Shown here piece after piece: positions 1 through 8,968 of a stretch of DNA of 64,000 nt. Each line of letters opens with the position of its first letter. The first letter of the stretch is position 1. The notes under the pieces are model-generated. The model worked only from the letters and a program-made list of their open reading frames with translations, did not search any database and was not told the origin of the DNA. Origin of the DNA: a bacterium (GTDB lineage: Bacteria; SZUA-79; Acidulodesulfobacterales; Acidulodesulfobacteraceae). Position numbers and translations under genes: made by a program. The stretch spans positions 145,634-209,633 of the forward strand of contig JAJZBN010000001.1 of NCBI GenBank assembly GCA_021798875.1. Direction: 5' to 3'.

Positions 1-545
1 TCGGCGGTATAAACTCCGTCCACGTCGGTATATATATCACATCTGTCGGCCTTAACGGCGGCGGCTACAGCTACTGCGGTAGTATCCGACCCTCCCCTTC
101 CAAGCGTCGTTATAAATCCGTTGGAATCTATTCCCTGAAAACCTGCTATTACGACTATTTTCCCGCTTTTTAACATTCTGCGTATATTTTCGGAATCTAT
201 CGAAGATATTCTTGCTTTTCCGTAAGATTCGTCCGTCGTTATTCTTACCTGGTGTCCAAGCATCGGAACTGCGTCGTAACCTTCATTTTTTAAGGCAAGC
301 GATAAAAGTCCAGAGCTTATCTGCTCTCCGCTCGATATTATAAGGTCGGTTTCCATATCGTCCTGCTTTCCGCCCATTTTTACCGCAAGGTCTAAAAGCC
401 TGTTGGTTTCTCCGCTCATAGCGCTTACGACTACGACCACGTCGTTGCCTTCATTTTTTTCCTTTATTACCCGTCCTGCGACCTGTTTTATTCTTTCAAT
501 GCTTCCCATCGAAGTTCCGCCGAATTTTTGAACAATAAGCGACAT
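1..545 (-). CDS. lysC: Aspartate kinase, N-terminal part (runs off window)
   Basis: The reverse strand from 545 to the window edge stays open and begins [21 protein letters not shown] is the nucleotide-binding signature of aspartokinases. Further in are [18 protein letters not shown] and [13 protein letters not shown], the usual substrate and ATP-binding loops of the amino-acid-kinase fold. The enzyme phosphorylates L-aspartate as the first step towards lysine, threonine and methionine. Only about 181 residues are inside the window, so the C-terminal ACT regulatory domains cannot be seen and a fused homoserine dehydrogenase cannot be excluded. It is the last visible gene of the minus-strand housekeeping run, 57 bp after lpdA. 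Confidence 0.93.
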   Translation of the reverse strand, partial: MSLIVQKFGGTSMGSIERIKQVAGRVIKEKNEGNDVVVVVSAMSGETNRLLDLAVKMGGKQDDMETDLIISSGEQISSGLLSLALKNEGYDAVPMLGHQVRITTDESYGKARISSIDSENIRRMLKSGKIVVIAGFQGIDSNGFITTLGRGGSDTTAVAVAAAVKADRCDIYTDVDGVYTA

Positions 546-602
546 AGATTATGGTTTCCTTTATTTTATTTGGTTATTATATTTTAAATTATACCTGCCG
601 TT

Positions 603-2024
603 TTAAGCTTTTTTTGCAGTTCTCGGATTAAATTTATGTATGGCTTCTCCTATCGAATCTAAAGCCGCCTCAGGCACTATTTCAGACAGCGTGGGATGAG
701 AATGTATAGTTGACTCTATGTCAAAAACAGTTCCTCCGAAATGCATATAGGAAGCAATTTCGGCGATAAGTTCCGGAATGTCGGCTCCTATTCCGGTAGC
801 CCCGAGTATTTTTTTAGTTTCCGGTTCGACCACGACTTTTAAAAATCCTTCGGGCTCTTCCATTGCCAGCGCCATACCGCTTGCAGCATAGGAAAAACGT
901 CCAACTGTATATTTTATTTCGGAAAGTCCTGCATCGCCCTCTCTTAATCCAACCGTTCCTATCGAAGGATTGGTGTAAACCGACCAGGGAAGTACGCCGT
1001 AATCTTTTTCTTTAATTATTCCTGCAATATTATCGGCGGCTATTATTCCGTCGTATGAGGCTTTATGTGCCAGCATAGGTCCGTCGATTATATCGCCGCA
1101 GGCATAAATTCCTTTTATGTTGGTTTCGTTATGCATATCGGTTTCTATTTTTCCTCTTTTATCCATTGTAACGCCTATTTCCTCAAGTCCCAAATCCGAA
1201 GTATTTAATTTTCTGCCTATGGAAACAAGAACTTTTTCGGCGGAAAATTTTTCGCCCGTTACCAGTTCTACTTCGGCGCCTGCTTCTAATGCTTTAATAC
1301 TTTTAACTTCCGCCCCCGTTTTAACCTCTATATTTCTGGATTTAAAATTTTTATCTATAAATCTTGAAATTTCTTTGTCTTCGGTAGATAAAATAGAAGG
1401 CAAAAGTTCGATCATCTCAATAGAACATCCGAATTCCGAAAAAATATTCGCAAATTCGCACCCTATAACTCCCGCTCCTATAATAATCAAAGATTTGGGT
1501 ATTTTGTTTAAAGAAAGAGCTTCGTCGGAAGTTATAATATTTTTATGGTCTATGTTGAAAGCGGGTATCATTAAAGGCGACGAACCCGTAGCAGCTATAA
1601 CGTTATCCGCCGAAATTTCCGCGCTTGAACCGTCTTTACTATCTATGCTCACAGAAAATCCTTTTTCGCCGTTTTTTCCTTTAATTTTACCTGAGCCGTA
1701 AAAAATATTTACCTTTCTGGCTTTTAATAGTTTTTCTACTCCGCTCGTAAGGGTTAAAACTACTTCGTCTTTATATTTTATAATTTCTTCGTAATTAAAA
1801 TTAAACCCGTTAATCGTAAATCCTCTTTCCGGCGTTTTTAATTTTTTTAAAAATTTTGCCTTTGAATAAAGAACCTTCGTCGGAATGCAACCTCTGTTCA
1901 AGCATGTTCCGCCGAATCTTTCTTTTTCGATTATTGCCGCCGATAAACCGTTAATAGCGCATTTTAATGCGCTCACATACCCGGCGGGACCGCCGCCTAT
2001 AATACAAACGTCGAATTTTTCCAA
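603..2024 (-). CDS. lpdA: Dihydrolipoyl dehydrogenase (E3)
   Basis: FAD-dependent pyridine nucleotide-disulfide oxidoreductase that reoxidises protein-bound dihydrolipoamide with NAD+. It has an N-terminal FAD motif (CIIGGGPAGY), the redox-active pair in GGTCLNRGCIPTK, a second Rossmann motif (IIGAGVIGCEFA), the GDI FAD-binding segment and the C-terminal active-site segment HSHPTLSEIVPEA. A longer reading frame starts with ATG at 2042, but a strong ribosome site (GGAGGT, 2031-2036) lies 6 nt before a TTG at 2024, so I take TTG as the start; this gives about 473 residues. It could serve the glycine cleavage or 2-oxoacid dehydrogenase systems, or the lipoate-binding proteins encoded at 18.6-19.5 kb. 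The partner is not decidable here. Confidence 0.95.
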   Translation of the reverse strand: MEKFDVCIIGGGPAGYVSALKCAINGLSAAIIEKERFGGTCLNRGCIPTKVLYSKAKFLKKLKTPERGFTINGFNFNYEEIIKYKDEVVLTLTSGVEKLLKARKVNIFYGSGKIKGKNGEKGFSVSIDSKDGSSAEISADNVIAATGSSPLMIPAFNIDHKNIITSDEALSLNKIPKSLIIIGAGVIGCEFANIFSEFGCSIEMIELLPSILSTEDKEISRFIDKNFKSRNIEVKTGAEVKSIKALEAGAEVELVTGEKFSAEKVLVSIGRKLNTSDLGLEEIGVTMDKRGKIETDMHNETNIKGIYACGDIIDGPMLAHKASYDGIIAADNIAGIIKEKDYGVLPWSVYTNPSIGTVGLREGDAGLSEIKYTVGRFSYAASGMALAMEEPEGFLKVVVEPETKKILGATGIGADIPELIAEIASYMHFGGTVFDIESTIHSHPTLSEIVPEAALDSIGEAIHKFNPRTAKKA

Positions 2025-2081
2025 AAATATACCTCCGTTCATAAATATAAAATATACCGCAAAAATTAAATTATATTTTAT

Positions 2082-2543
2082 TTATAAAATTTTTTCTATT
2101 GCAATGTAGCGTTTTTCTTTATTTTTTTCGTCTGGGTCTATTTTTATATTAACCAAATAATAGTTTCCAGCGATGTATTTTTTATAATCTATTTTCACGG
2201 CATCTGCCCACTCCGCTATAGTCAGGTTTTTACCTTCTAAAGATTCGAAAAAACCGCAGGTTTCAAGGTCGTAAACGCTTTTAAGCCTGTAAAAATCGAA
2301 ATGATTTATTACGCCGCCGCCGCATGAATATTTATTCATAATGGAATAGGTTGGACTTAATGCCGTAACGTCGTCGTTTTCGCACAGTAATCTTATAATT
2401 CCCGATGTAAATTTAGTTTTTCCGGCGCCGAGGCATCCGTTTAAAGCTATAAAATCGTAAGGTTTTAATTTTTTTGCAAATTCGGCAGCAATAGATTCCG
2501 TATCTTCGGGCGAATCGGATTCGAAAGATTGAATATTCCGCAT
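2082..2543 (-). CDS. tsaE: tRNA threonylcarbamoyladenosine biosynthesis ATPase TsaE
   Basis: A small P-loop ATPase of 153 residues, the usual TsaE (YjeE) length. The Walker A motif GCLGAGKT is at residues 36-43, followed by SPTYSIMNKY, HFDFYRL and the IAEWAD segment, all typical of the family. TsaE works with TsaB and TsaD to make the t6A modification at position 37 of ANN-decoding tRNAs. It lies between lpdA and a CBS-domain gene on the same strand with short gaps, so it is probably co-transcribed; tsaB and tsaD are not in the window. Confidence 0.93.
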   Translation of the reverse strand: MRNIQSFESDSPEDTESIAAEFAKKLKPYDFIALNGCLGAGKTKFTSGIIRLLCENDDVTALSPTYSIMNKYSCGGGVINHFDFYRLKSVYDLETCGFFESLEGKNLTIAEWADAVKIDYKKYIAGNYYLVNIKIDPDEKNKEKRYIAIEKIL

Positions 2544-2565
2544 TTTAGTTTTAGATTGTTATTTT

Positions 2566-3039
2566 TTATTTAACGGATTTTGCGTTTGACTGCGACATGG
2601 CTTTAATTATATCATATCTTGAAACTACGCCGACAATTTCTTTGCCCTCGTTTACGATAGGAATGGAATAAAATTTTTTATCCGTCATTACCGTTGCAAT
2701 ATCGTAAATATCTTCGGTTTCTTTAGCGTAAAAAACGTCTTTGTTCATAATATCTTTAATCTTCGTCGCCGTTATTTTGTTTACGTCTTCTTTAAAATGT
2801 TTAGACGATCCGAGATAAAATATGCTGTCGAAAATAGTAAAAAGCGTAGGAATGTGAAGATTGGATTCCTGATATACCAAATCGGTTTCCGATACTATTC
2901 CGCATAATTTTTTATCGGAATTCACTACCGGAATAGCGTTTATTTTATATTTTAGAAAAATATCGGACGCTTTCTTAATATCGTCTTCATCATTTAAAAC
3001 TATGACGTCTTTTGTCATAATATCGCCGGCCGTAATCAT
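2566..3039 (-). CDS. Two-CBS-domain protein
   Basis: A 157-residue protein made almost entirely of a CBS pair. The first domain runs roughly 5-60 (DIMTKDVIVLNDEDD, INAIPVVN, GIVSETDLV) and the second roughly 93-150 (DIMNKDVFYAKETED, SIPIVNEGKEIVGVVSRYDII). Such stand-alone CBS pairs bind adenine nucleotides and usually sense energy charge for a partner enzyme or channel; the partner is unknown. The start is preceded by AAGGAG at a good distance. About 70 bp of AT-rich DNA separates it from nnr upstream. Confidence 0.9.
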   Translation of the reverse strand: MITAGDIMTKDVIVLNDEDDIKKASDIFLKYKINAIPVVNSDKKLCGIVSETDLVYQESNLHIPTLFTIFDSIFYLGSSKHFKEDVNKITATKIKDIMNKDVFYAKETEDIYDIATVMTDKKFYSIPIVNEGKEIVGVVSRYDIIKAMSQSNAKSVK

Positions 3040-3108
3040 TAATAACTCCTTTTTTATAGTTTTTTTATTTTTTTTATTTTAAAATTTATAATGTTATCTA
3101 TATATATA

Positions 3109-4755
3109 TTATCTATTATGCTCTTTTACTTCGGACAGCATAAAATTAATCGAAACAGGCACGTTTTCGGCAATTTTTACCGCGCCTGCGCCGAAATATC
3201 CGTATTTTTTTTCAAGATTTTTCGCCGAATAAACTAAAATAAAAGCGGCGCATTTCATGCTCATATATAAACTCAATCCTCCCGATATAAAACCTCCTAT
3301 TAAACCGCTGAGTACGTCTCCGCTTCCGCCGCTTGCCAGCAGTGAACTATGTCCGCACTGCACCGATACATGTCCGCCGTTTTTGTCGAATATAAACATG
3401 CTAGAACTTTTAAGCACTAAATATACTCCGAATTCTTTAACGAATTTTTTTCCTATGTTTATCGGGTCTTTTTCTATAATATGACGGTCTATGCCGGAAA
3501 GCCGCTCCATTTCTTTAAAATGAGGCGTCAGGATTAAATCGGTTTTATTTGCCGTTTGTTTTAAAATATCGGTATCTTCGGACAAAATGTTTAATGCGTC
3601 TGCATCTAAAACCGCCGGAATATTTATTTCGGACAAAAGTTTATGCAAAAAAACTTTAGTTTCTTCTTTAAGTCCTATGCCGGGACCTATAACCGCAGCA
3701 TTTTTTCCTTTCAGCAAATCGTTTTTAATAATTTCTGCCCCTTTTTCGATAAAAAAACCTCTGCCGTCGTCATATACCGGATATGTCATAACTTCGTCCG
3801 TTTTTGCCTCCATAATATCGTTCAGTTTCTCAGGTACCGCAGCAGTAACTAAACCTGCGCCGCTTTTAAAACCGGCTAAAGAAGACATGTAAGCCGCTCC
3901 TGTTTTTCCCGAACTTCCCGCTACGACGAGAAGATGGCCGTAATCGAATTTTGTAGCCGTTTTTTTTCTTTCTTTAAAACAGCCGGCAATCTCTTTTTCC
4001 GTAATTATTTCTATGCCCGGCGCGTATTTTTTTAATAACCGGCGCGGCTGATTTATGTCGATTAAAACCGTTTTTTCGTTAAGAAGCATCTTTTCGCCGT
4101 CGTTTATGTAAAAACCCGCCTTTAAGCCGCCGAAGGTAAAAATTCGTTTAATATTTTTAGTAATAGCGGCGTCCATAATTTCGCCGGTATCGGCGTTCAA
4201 ACCGCTCGGAACGTCGATGCATATAATATCGTATCCGCTTTCAAAATTTTTTAAACATTCCGGATTCCAGCCGCAATAACTTTTTTCGTCGATAACCTCG
4301 ATAACCTTTTTAAAAAATCCGGTTAATTTTCTGTTTAAACCTACGCCGAATATAGCATCGACGACGACGTCCGACTTTTCCAATATGTTTTCCAAATCGG
4401 CAATTTTATCTTCCGACGGCACCTCCGTAATAACCGCCCCCAACTTTGATAATATATCTAAATTTTTTCCGGCAATTCCTTTATAGGACGCTTTTTCCGC
4501 AAGAACTGCAATATTTACGTTAAAACCTGAATTAAAAAGATATCTTGAAAATACGAAACCGTCTCCGCCGTTATTGCCTTTGCCGCAAATTACGGAGACA
4601 GAAGCTTTTTTTAGAAAGTTTTTATCGTACAGTTTCAAAAATTCCCTGAAGCACCCGCCTCCCGCATTTTCCATTAAAATATCTTCCGAGTATCCGAAAG
4701 CGGAATAGCTTTCTTCGTCTATTTTTTTTAAATTATCCGAAAAATAAAGTTCCAT
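3109..4755 (-). CDS. nnr: Bifunctional NAD(P)H-hydrate epimerase / ADP-dependent dehydratase
   Basis: A repair enzyme that restores damaged NADH and NADPH hydrates. The N-terminal half (about 1-230) is the YjeF-N epimerase, with GKGNNGGDGFVFSRYL as its nucleotide loop and DAIFGVGLNR following. The C-terminal half (about 255-540) is the ribokinase-fold dehydratase, with VVAGSSGKTGAAYM, PGIGL, TPHFKEMERLSG and the ADP-site motif GSGDVLSGLIGG. The 548-residue length matches the fused bacterial form. It sits 32 bp downstream of acpS on the same strand, an arrangement common in bacteria. Confidence 0.94.
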   Translation of the reverse strand: MELYFSDNLKKIDEESYSAFGYSEDILMENAGGGCFREFLKLYDKNFLKKASVSVICGKGNNGGDGFVFSRYLFNSGFNVNIAVLAEKASYKGIAGKNLDILSKLGAVITEVPSEDKIADLENILEKSDVVVDAIFGVGLNRKLTGFFKKVIEVIDEKSYCGWNPECLKNFESGYDIICIDVPSGLNADTGEIMDAAITKNIKRIFTFGGLKAGFYINDGEKMLLNEKTVLIDINQPRRLLKKYAPGIEIITEKEIAGCFKERKKTATKFDYGHLLVVAGSSGKTGAAYMSSLAGFKSGAGLVTAAVPEKLNDIMEAKTDEVMTYPVYDDGRGFFIEKGAEIIKNDLLKGKNAAVIGPGIGLKEETKVFLHKLLSEINIPAVLDADALNILSEDTDILKQTANKTDLILTPHFKEMERLSGIDRHIIEKDPINIGKKFVKEFGVYLVLKSSSMFIFDKNGGHVSVQCGHSSLLASGGSGDVLSGLIGGFISGGLSLYMSMKCAAFILVYSAKNLEKKYGYFGAGAVKIAENVPVSINFMLSEVKEHNR

Positions 4756-4787
4756 ATTTAAATATTTAATTTAAATTAAATTAAATT

Positions 4788-5153
4788 TTACAATATTACT
4801 ACGGCGCACGCAAAACCTTTATCGTGCGTTATGCTTACTTTAGCCGAAATATTATCCGCCAAGCTTGAATCTAAATTTATATAAGGCTGCCCGCTTTCGT
4901 CGTTTGAAATTTTAATTTTATTTAAAGGAATAGAGAAAAGGCCCTTGCCCAGAGCTTTTAAAAAGGCTTCTTTTGCGGCAAAATATCCTGCGGCTTTTTC
5001 AAATGCCCTCTTTTCGTTTCTGCTTTTTATTTTTTCTATTATATCCGATTCCGTGTCGGAAAAAACCCGCGAATAAAATTTTTCGCCGCGCATTTCTATC
5101 GCTTTTTTAATTTTATCTACGGATATTAAATCTATTCCTATCCCGTTAATCAT
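4788..5153 (-). CDS. acpS: Holo-[acyl-carrier-protein] synthase
   Basis: A 121-residue 4'-phosphopantetheinyl transferase of the short AcpS type, which transfers phosphopantetheine from CoA to apo-ACP. It begins MINGIGIDLISVDKI, where the Asp of GIDL is a metal ligand, and has the second signature FAAKEAFLKALGKG, in which the Glu of KEA is the other ligand. It is a member of the pdxJ-acpS-nnr string, a common conserved neighbourhood in proteobacteria. Confidence 0.95.
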   Translation of the reverse strand: MINGIGIDLISVDKIKKAIEMRGEKFYSRVFSDTESDIIEKIKSRNEKRAFEKAAGYFAAKEAFLKALGKGLFSIPLNKIKISNDESGQPYINLDSSLADNISAKVSITHDKGFACAVVIL

Positions 5154-5190
5154 TAGGTATCATGTTATTTCATTTATATTTAGTTTTGGT

Positions 5191-5940
5191 TTAACTTTTT
5201 GCTTTATCCAATTTTGCGAAATCCGCTGCTTTTATTATATCAAGCATTTTTTCTACCGCACGTCCAAGTCCTTCGAAAACGGCCTTCGATACAATGGAAA
5301 ATCCTATGTTAAACTCTTCGAAGCCTTCTATTAATGCGATATCGAATATATTTTTATAATCGAGTCCGTGACCCGCGTTAACTTTGAGTCCTATCTTTAA
5401 AGCATACCCGACTGCTTCTTTTATTCTTTTTAGTTCTTTCATCCTTTCGGATTCCGTTGCGGCGCCGGCATATCTTCCGGTATGTATTTCTATAAAATCG
5501 AACCCCGCTTCCTTAGCCGCCTCCGCCTGCTTTATATCCGGCTCTATGAATGCCGAAGCAATGCTGTCTGTGGATTTAAACTTAAAAGATTCCGTGATAT
5601 TTTTAAAGCGTTTTACGTCTCCTGCCACGTCAAGTCCGCCTTCGGTCGTTAATTCTTTTCTTTTTTCGGGAACTATAGTAACGCTTCTCGGCATAATATC
5701 AAGAGCTATTTTTACGATATCGTCGTTCGCGGACATTTCTAAGTTTAATCTTTTAGTTAATTCGGATATGATTCTTACGTCGTTATCCCTTATGTGTCTT
5801 CTGTCTTCCCTTAAATGACATGTAACGTTTGAAGCGCCAGCTTCTAAAACGACGAAAGCCGCATGTACCGGAGAAGGAAAATTTTCCCCTCTTGCATTCC
5901 TCAGCGTTGCGATATGGTCTATATTAACGCCTAATTTCAT
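5191..5940 (-). CDS. pdxJ: Pyridoxine 5'-phosphate synthase
   Basis: Condenses 1-deoxyxylulose 5-phosphate with 3-amino-2-oxopropyl phosphate to make pyridoxine phosphate (DXP-dependent vitamin B6 route). The sequence begins with the family signature KLGVNIDHIATLRNARG, then HLREDRRHI, and has EIHTGRYA and VNAGHGLDY later. The 249-residue length is close to the usual 240. It lies 37 bp downstream of glmM and 38 bp upstream of acpS, so it is probably in one transcript with them. Confidence 0.96.
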   Translation of the reverse strand: MKLGVNIDHIATLRNARGENFPSPVHAAFVVLEAGASNVTCHLREDRRHIRDNDVRIISELTKRLNLEMSANDDIVKIALDIMPRSVTIVPEKRKELTTEGGLDVAGDVKRFKNITESFKFKSTDSIASAFIEPDIKQAEAAKEAGFDFIEIHTGRYAGAATESERMKELKRIKEAVGYALKIGLKVNAGHGLDYKNIFDIALIEGFEEFNIGFSIVSKAVFEGLGRAVEKMLDIIKAADFAKLDKAKS

Positions 5941-5976
5941 ATTCGATTCTCCCTGTTATCCAACTATATTTCGGCA

Positions 5977-7341
5977 TTATTTCTCTATGCCGAACCCTTT
6001 TTCTATTTCTTCTTTTATTTCTGCGCCTATGTTGTTTATTTCGCAGGCATCTTCCCCTTCTACCAGCACTCTCAAGTAATTCTGAGTTCCTGAATAACGC
6101 ACGTATATTCTTCCTCTGTCTTTCAAGACTTCGTCGAAATACGCAATTTTTTTTGAAACTTCAGGCAGTTCGTTCAAATTTTTCTTATAAGGCACGTCGA
6201 CGTTAAATAAAACCTGCGGATAAGGATTTATTATTTTTCTTAATTCCGAAAGCGGCATGCCCGTTTTTACCATAACGGACAAAAGTTTTAATGCCGAAAT
6301 TATGCCGTCCCCGGTATTAATATCGTCTAAAAATATTATATGTCCGGACTGTTCGCCGCCGAGATTATAACCCTCTTTCAGCATTTTTTCCATAATATAC
6401 CTGTCGCCCACGTCTGCGTAAACAGTTTTTATTCCATGTTTTTTAAATAATATCTCCAAAGCTACGTTAGACATAGGCGTCGTAACTACGCCTTCGTTTT
6501 TAAGACATCTTTCTTTTTTCATATGCAATGCGCAAATTGCAAGAAATTCGTCGCCCTGCAAAGTCTTACCGTTTTCGTCGCAAAAAATCACCCTGTCGCC
6601 GTCGCCGTCGAATGCCAGACCAACGTCTGCCCCGTGTTTTTTTACCGAACCGCTTAATTTTTCGGGATACATGGAACCGCAGCCGTCGTTAATATTTACG
6701 CCGTCTGGACTAACGCCTTCGAGTATAACTTCGGCTCCAAGCTCACTAAAAACCTCAGGTGCCGCTTTATAATCGGCTCCGTTGGCACAGTCTATAACTA
6801 TTTTTAATCCGTTTAGAGTTAAATGCTTAGGAAATGAAAGTTTGGCGAAAATGACGTATCTTCCGGTTGCGTCGTCTATTCTGTGAGCTTTTCCTATATG
6901 AATTCCGGTCGGATCTTTATCGTCGAAATCAAAATTAAAAAATAAATCTTCTATTCTTTTTTCTACTTCGTCGTCGAATTTAAATCCGTTGCCGTCAAAA
7001 AATTTAATACCGTTATCGTAAAAAGGGTTATGCGAAGCAGAAATAACGACGCCTGCATCAGCCCTCATGCTTGACGTTATAAACGCTACTCCGGGCGTCG
7101 CAAGAGGTCCTACCAAATAAACGTCGGCTCCCATAGAACATATACCCGAAGAAAGAGCCGTCTCCAGCATATACCCCGAAATTCTCGTATCTTTTCCTAT
7201 TACTATTTTCAATCCTTTCCCGTTCGGTTTTAATACTTTAACCAACGCTTTGCCTAATTTCAAAGCAACTTCTGACGTCAGCGGATATCTGTTTGCCTGT
7301 CCCCTTACGCCGTCCGTACCGAATAATTTTCTGCCGCCCAA
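5977..7341 (-). CDS. glmM: Phosphoglucosamine mutase
   Basis: Interconverts glucosamine 6-phosphate and glucosamine 1-phosphate on the route to UDP-GlcNAc, peptidoglycan and lipopolysaccharide. It begins GGRKLFGTDGVRG, has the active-site phosphoserine loop ISASHNPFYDNGIKFF, the metal loop DGDGDR and a C-terminal phosphate-binding loop. The start is TTG, with GGAGGA 9 nt upstream (7351-7356), so the non-ATG start is well supported. The terminal loop reads RYSGTQNYLR where most family members have SGTEP, a mild oddity. The cdaA-cdaR-glmM order is the classical cluster linking c-di-AMP synthesis to cell-wall precursor supply. Confidence 0.96.
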   Translation of the reverse strand: MGGRKLFGTDGVRGQANRYPLTSEVALKLGKALVKVLKPNGKGLKIVIGKDTRISGYMLETALSSGICSMGADVYLVGPLATPGVAFITSSMRADAGVVISASHNPFYDNGIKFFDGNGFKFDDEVEKRIEDLFFNFDFDDKDPTGIHIGKAHRIDDATGRYVIFAKLSFPKHLTLNGLKIVIDCANGADYKAAPEVFSELGAEVILEGVSPDGVNINDGCGSMYPEKLSGSVKKHGADVGLAFDGDGDRVIFCDENGKTLQGDEFLAICALHMKKERCLKNEGVVTTPMSNVALEILFKKHGIKTVYADVGDRYIMEKMLKEGYNLGGEQSGHIIFLDDINTGDGIISALKLLSVMVKTGMPLSELRKIINPYPQVLFNVDVPYKKNLNELPEVSKKIAYFDEVLKDRGRIYVRYSGTQNYLRVLVEGEDACEINNIGAEIKEEIEKGFGIEK

Positions 7342-7412
7342 AATGCCGATTCCTCCTAAATAGTTATATTTAATACCGATATTTAAATATAACTTCTATT
7401 TTATTTATATTT

Positions 7413-8075
7413 TTATTTTTTTGAACTTTTTATTACGGTTAAATTAACATTAATCTTTTTATTATACAAAATTTTTAACAAATTTGTCGGTTTTCTTAAA
7501 GAAACCGACAGCGTTTTATTTTTATCTATATTATCGATATCTATTTTCATTGTTGTAATTACCGAAAGATGGTCCACTATATCACGCGGACCTTTAATTG
7601 GAACGTATTGCGGCAAAACACTAATATGTTTTAAAATATAGCCTTTTTGCGGCAATCCCGACGTTATCGGCAAAATTTTTACATATTTTGTCGTAATTCT
7701 GCTTATTATAATAGGGATAATCATAGGACTTATTTTGATAATTTTAATTCCGTTGGGAAGACTTAAATAAGACCTGCCGAGAATTATAGTATTTTTTTTT
7801 GCGAGAAGAGAATAGCCGTTAATTTGAAAAAAAATTTTTTTATTTATTTTCATAAGGTCGATTCTCGAACCTCTCAGCTTAACGTGAATCTTTTTAGGCA
7901 TAACGTTGCTTACTGCATAACCCTTTGGAAGATTTTTAATAATTAATCCGGCGGTTACGACTTCGTCCTGCTTGGTTCCACCGACGACGTATGCCCAAAT
8001 TATCACGGCGAAAATTAAAGAAAAAATCTTCAGCCAGAAATTTTTTTTAATAAGATTTTCTATATATCTGTTCAT
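7413..8075 (-). CDS. cdaR: YbbR-domain regulator of diadenylate cyclase (CdaR-like)
   Basis: A 220-residue protein with one N-terminal membrane segment (about 14-30, FWLKIFSLIFAVIIWAYVVG) followed by extracytoplasmic YbbR repeats, seen as repeats of the pattern of a short strand followed by V-P-x-x-V-x-V-x-G (for example KKIHVKLRGSR and PQYVPIKGPRDIV). CdaR proteins bind and modulate the membrane diadenylate cyclase CdaA. The gene lies between cdaA (36 bp upstream) and glmM, the conserved position. It has about two YbbR repeats, fewer than in Firmicutes. Confidence 0.88.
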   Translation of the reverse strand: MNRYIENLIKKNFWLKIFSLIFAVIIWAYVVGGTKQDEVVTAGLIIKNLPKGYAVSNVMPKKIHVKLRGSRIDLMKINKKIFFQINGYSLLAKKNTIILGRSYLSLPNGIKIIKISPMIIPIIISRITTKYVKILPITSGLPQKGYILKHISVLPQYVPIKGPRDIVDHLSVITTMKIDIDNIDKNKTLSVSLRKPTNLLKILYNKKINVNLTVIKSSKK

Positions 8076-8110
8076 TTTTGCTTATCTGTTTTTTTTATTT
8101 AGTTTTAAGT

Positions 8111-8932
8111 CTACTTATCCGCCGATTTTCCGAACAGCAGGTCGGAAATTGACTTTATGAAAACATGTCCGTGGTCTTCGTAATATTTTAAATGTTTTAA
8201 AAGTCCGTTTCTTAAATCTTCTATATTATCGACTCCCGATATTTTTTTGGATCTGACGATAGAAACCTTTCCCGTTTCTTCGGAAACTACTACCGAAAAG
8301 GCATCGGTCAGCTCCGACAAACCTATAGCCGCCCTGTGTCTCGTTCCAAGTTTTTTGCTTATATTGTCTTCGGTAGAAAGAGGCAGGTAGCAGGAAGCGG
8401 CAGCGACCCTGCCTTTTTGAATGATAACGGCGCCGTCGTGAAGAGGTGAAGGCGGAGTAAATATGCTTATAAGAAGCTCTTTAGATACTATAGAATCTAA
8501 TTTAACCCCTATTTTTAAATAATCTCCCAGAAATACGTTTCTTTCAAAAACTATAATAGCGCCTATTTTTTTTGAAGCAAGCTCGAAAACCGCTTTGGAA
8601 GTTTCTTCTACTAAACTTACTCTTTCTAATTTATTCTGCGCTATGGCAAAAGGATTTTTACCTACTTCGATAAGCGCCCTCCTTATCTCGTTTCTAAAAA
8701 GAACTATTATTACTATTATAATCGAACTTAAAAAATTGCCGAAAATATATTCGGTAGCATAAAGTTTAAATATAACCGCAAACAAAAAAATTGCAAAAAC
8801 TATAATAAGCCCTATTAATACCTGAAATGCTCCGGTGCCCTTAATAAGAGTGATAACTCTGTATATTATAAAAGCGACTATAATTATATCTAATATATCG
8901 CGCCATCCAAAATTATTAAGGAGAGAAAACAT
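8111..8932 (-). CDS. cdaA: Diadenylate cyclase (c-di-AMP synthase)
   Basis: Makes the second messenger c-di-AMP from two ATP. Three hydrophobic N-terminal segments lie within the first 85 residues, then the DAC domain with the catalytic motifs LHDGAVII and GTRHRAAIGLSE. The 273-residue length is that of CdaA (DacA). Presence of c-di-AMP synthesis implies regulation of potassium or osmolyte transport and wall homeostasis; no c-di-AMP phosphodiesterase or receptor is recognisable in the window. It is the first gene of cdaA-cdaR-glmM and lies 36 bp downstream of folP. Confidence 0.96.
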   Translation of the reverse strand: MFSLLNNFGWRDILDIIIVAFIIYRVITLIKGTGAFQVLIGLIIVFAIFLFAVIFKLYATEYIFGNFLSSIIIVIIVLFRNEIRRALIEVGKNPFAIAQNKLERVSLVEETSKAVFELASKKIGAIIVFERNVFLGDYLKIGVKLDSIVSKELLISIFTPPSPLHDGAVIIQKGRVAAASCYLPLSTEDNISKKLGTRHRAAIGLSELTDAFSVVVSEETGKVSIVRSKKISGVDNIEDLRNGLLKHLKYYEDHGHVFIKSISDLLFGKSADK

Positions 8933-8968
8933 ATTTACTTTTATCTATATTGTTTATTTTATTTAAAT

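Noticed and set aside
1117-1701. Long antisense frame inside lpdA, and many similar shadow frames in other genes.
   Set aside because: They mirror the reading frame of strongly conserved genes on the other strand and show no family features of their own.
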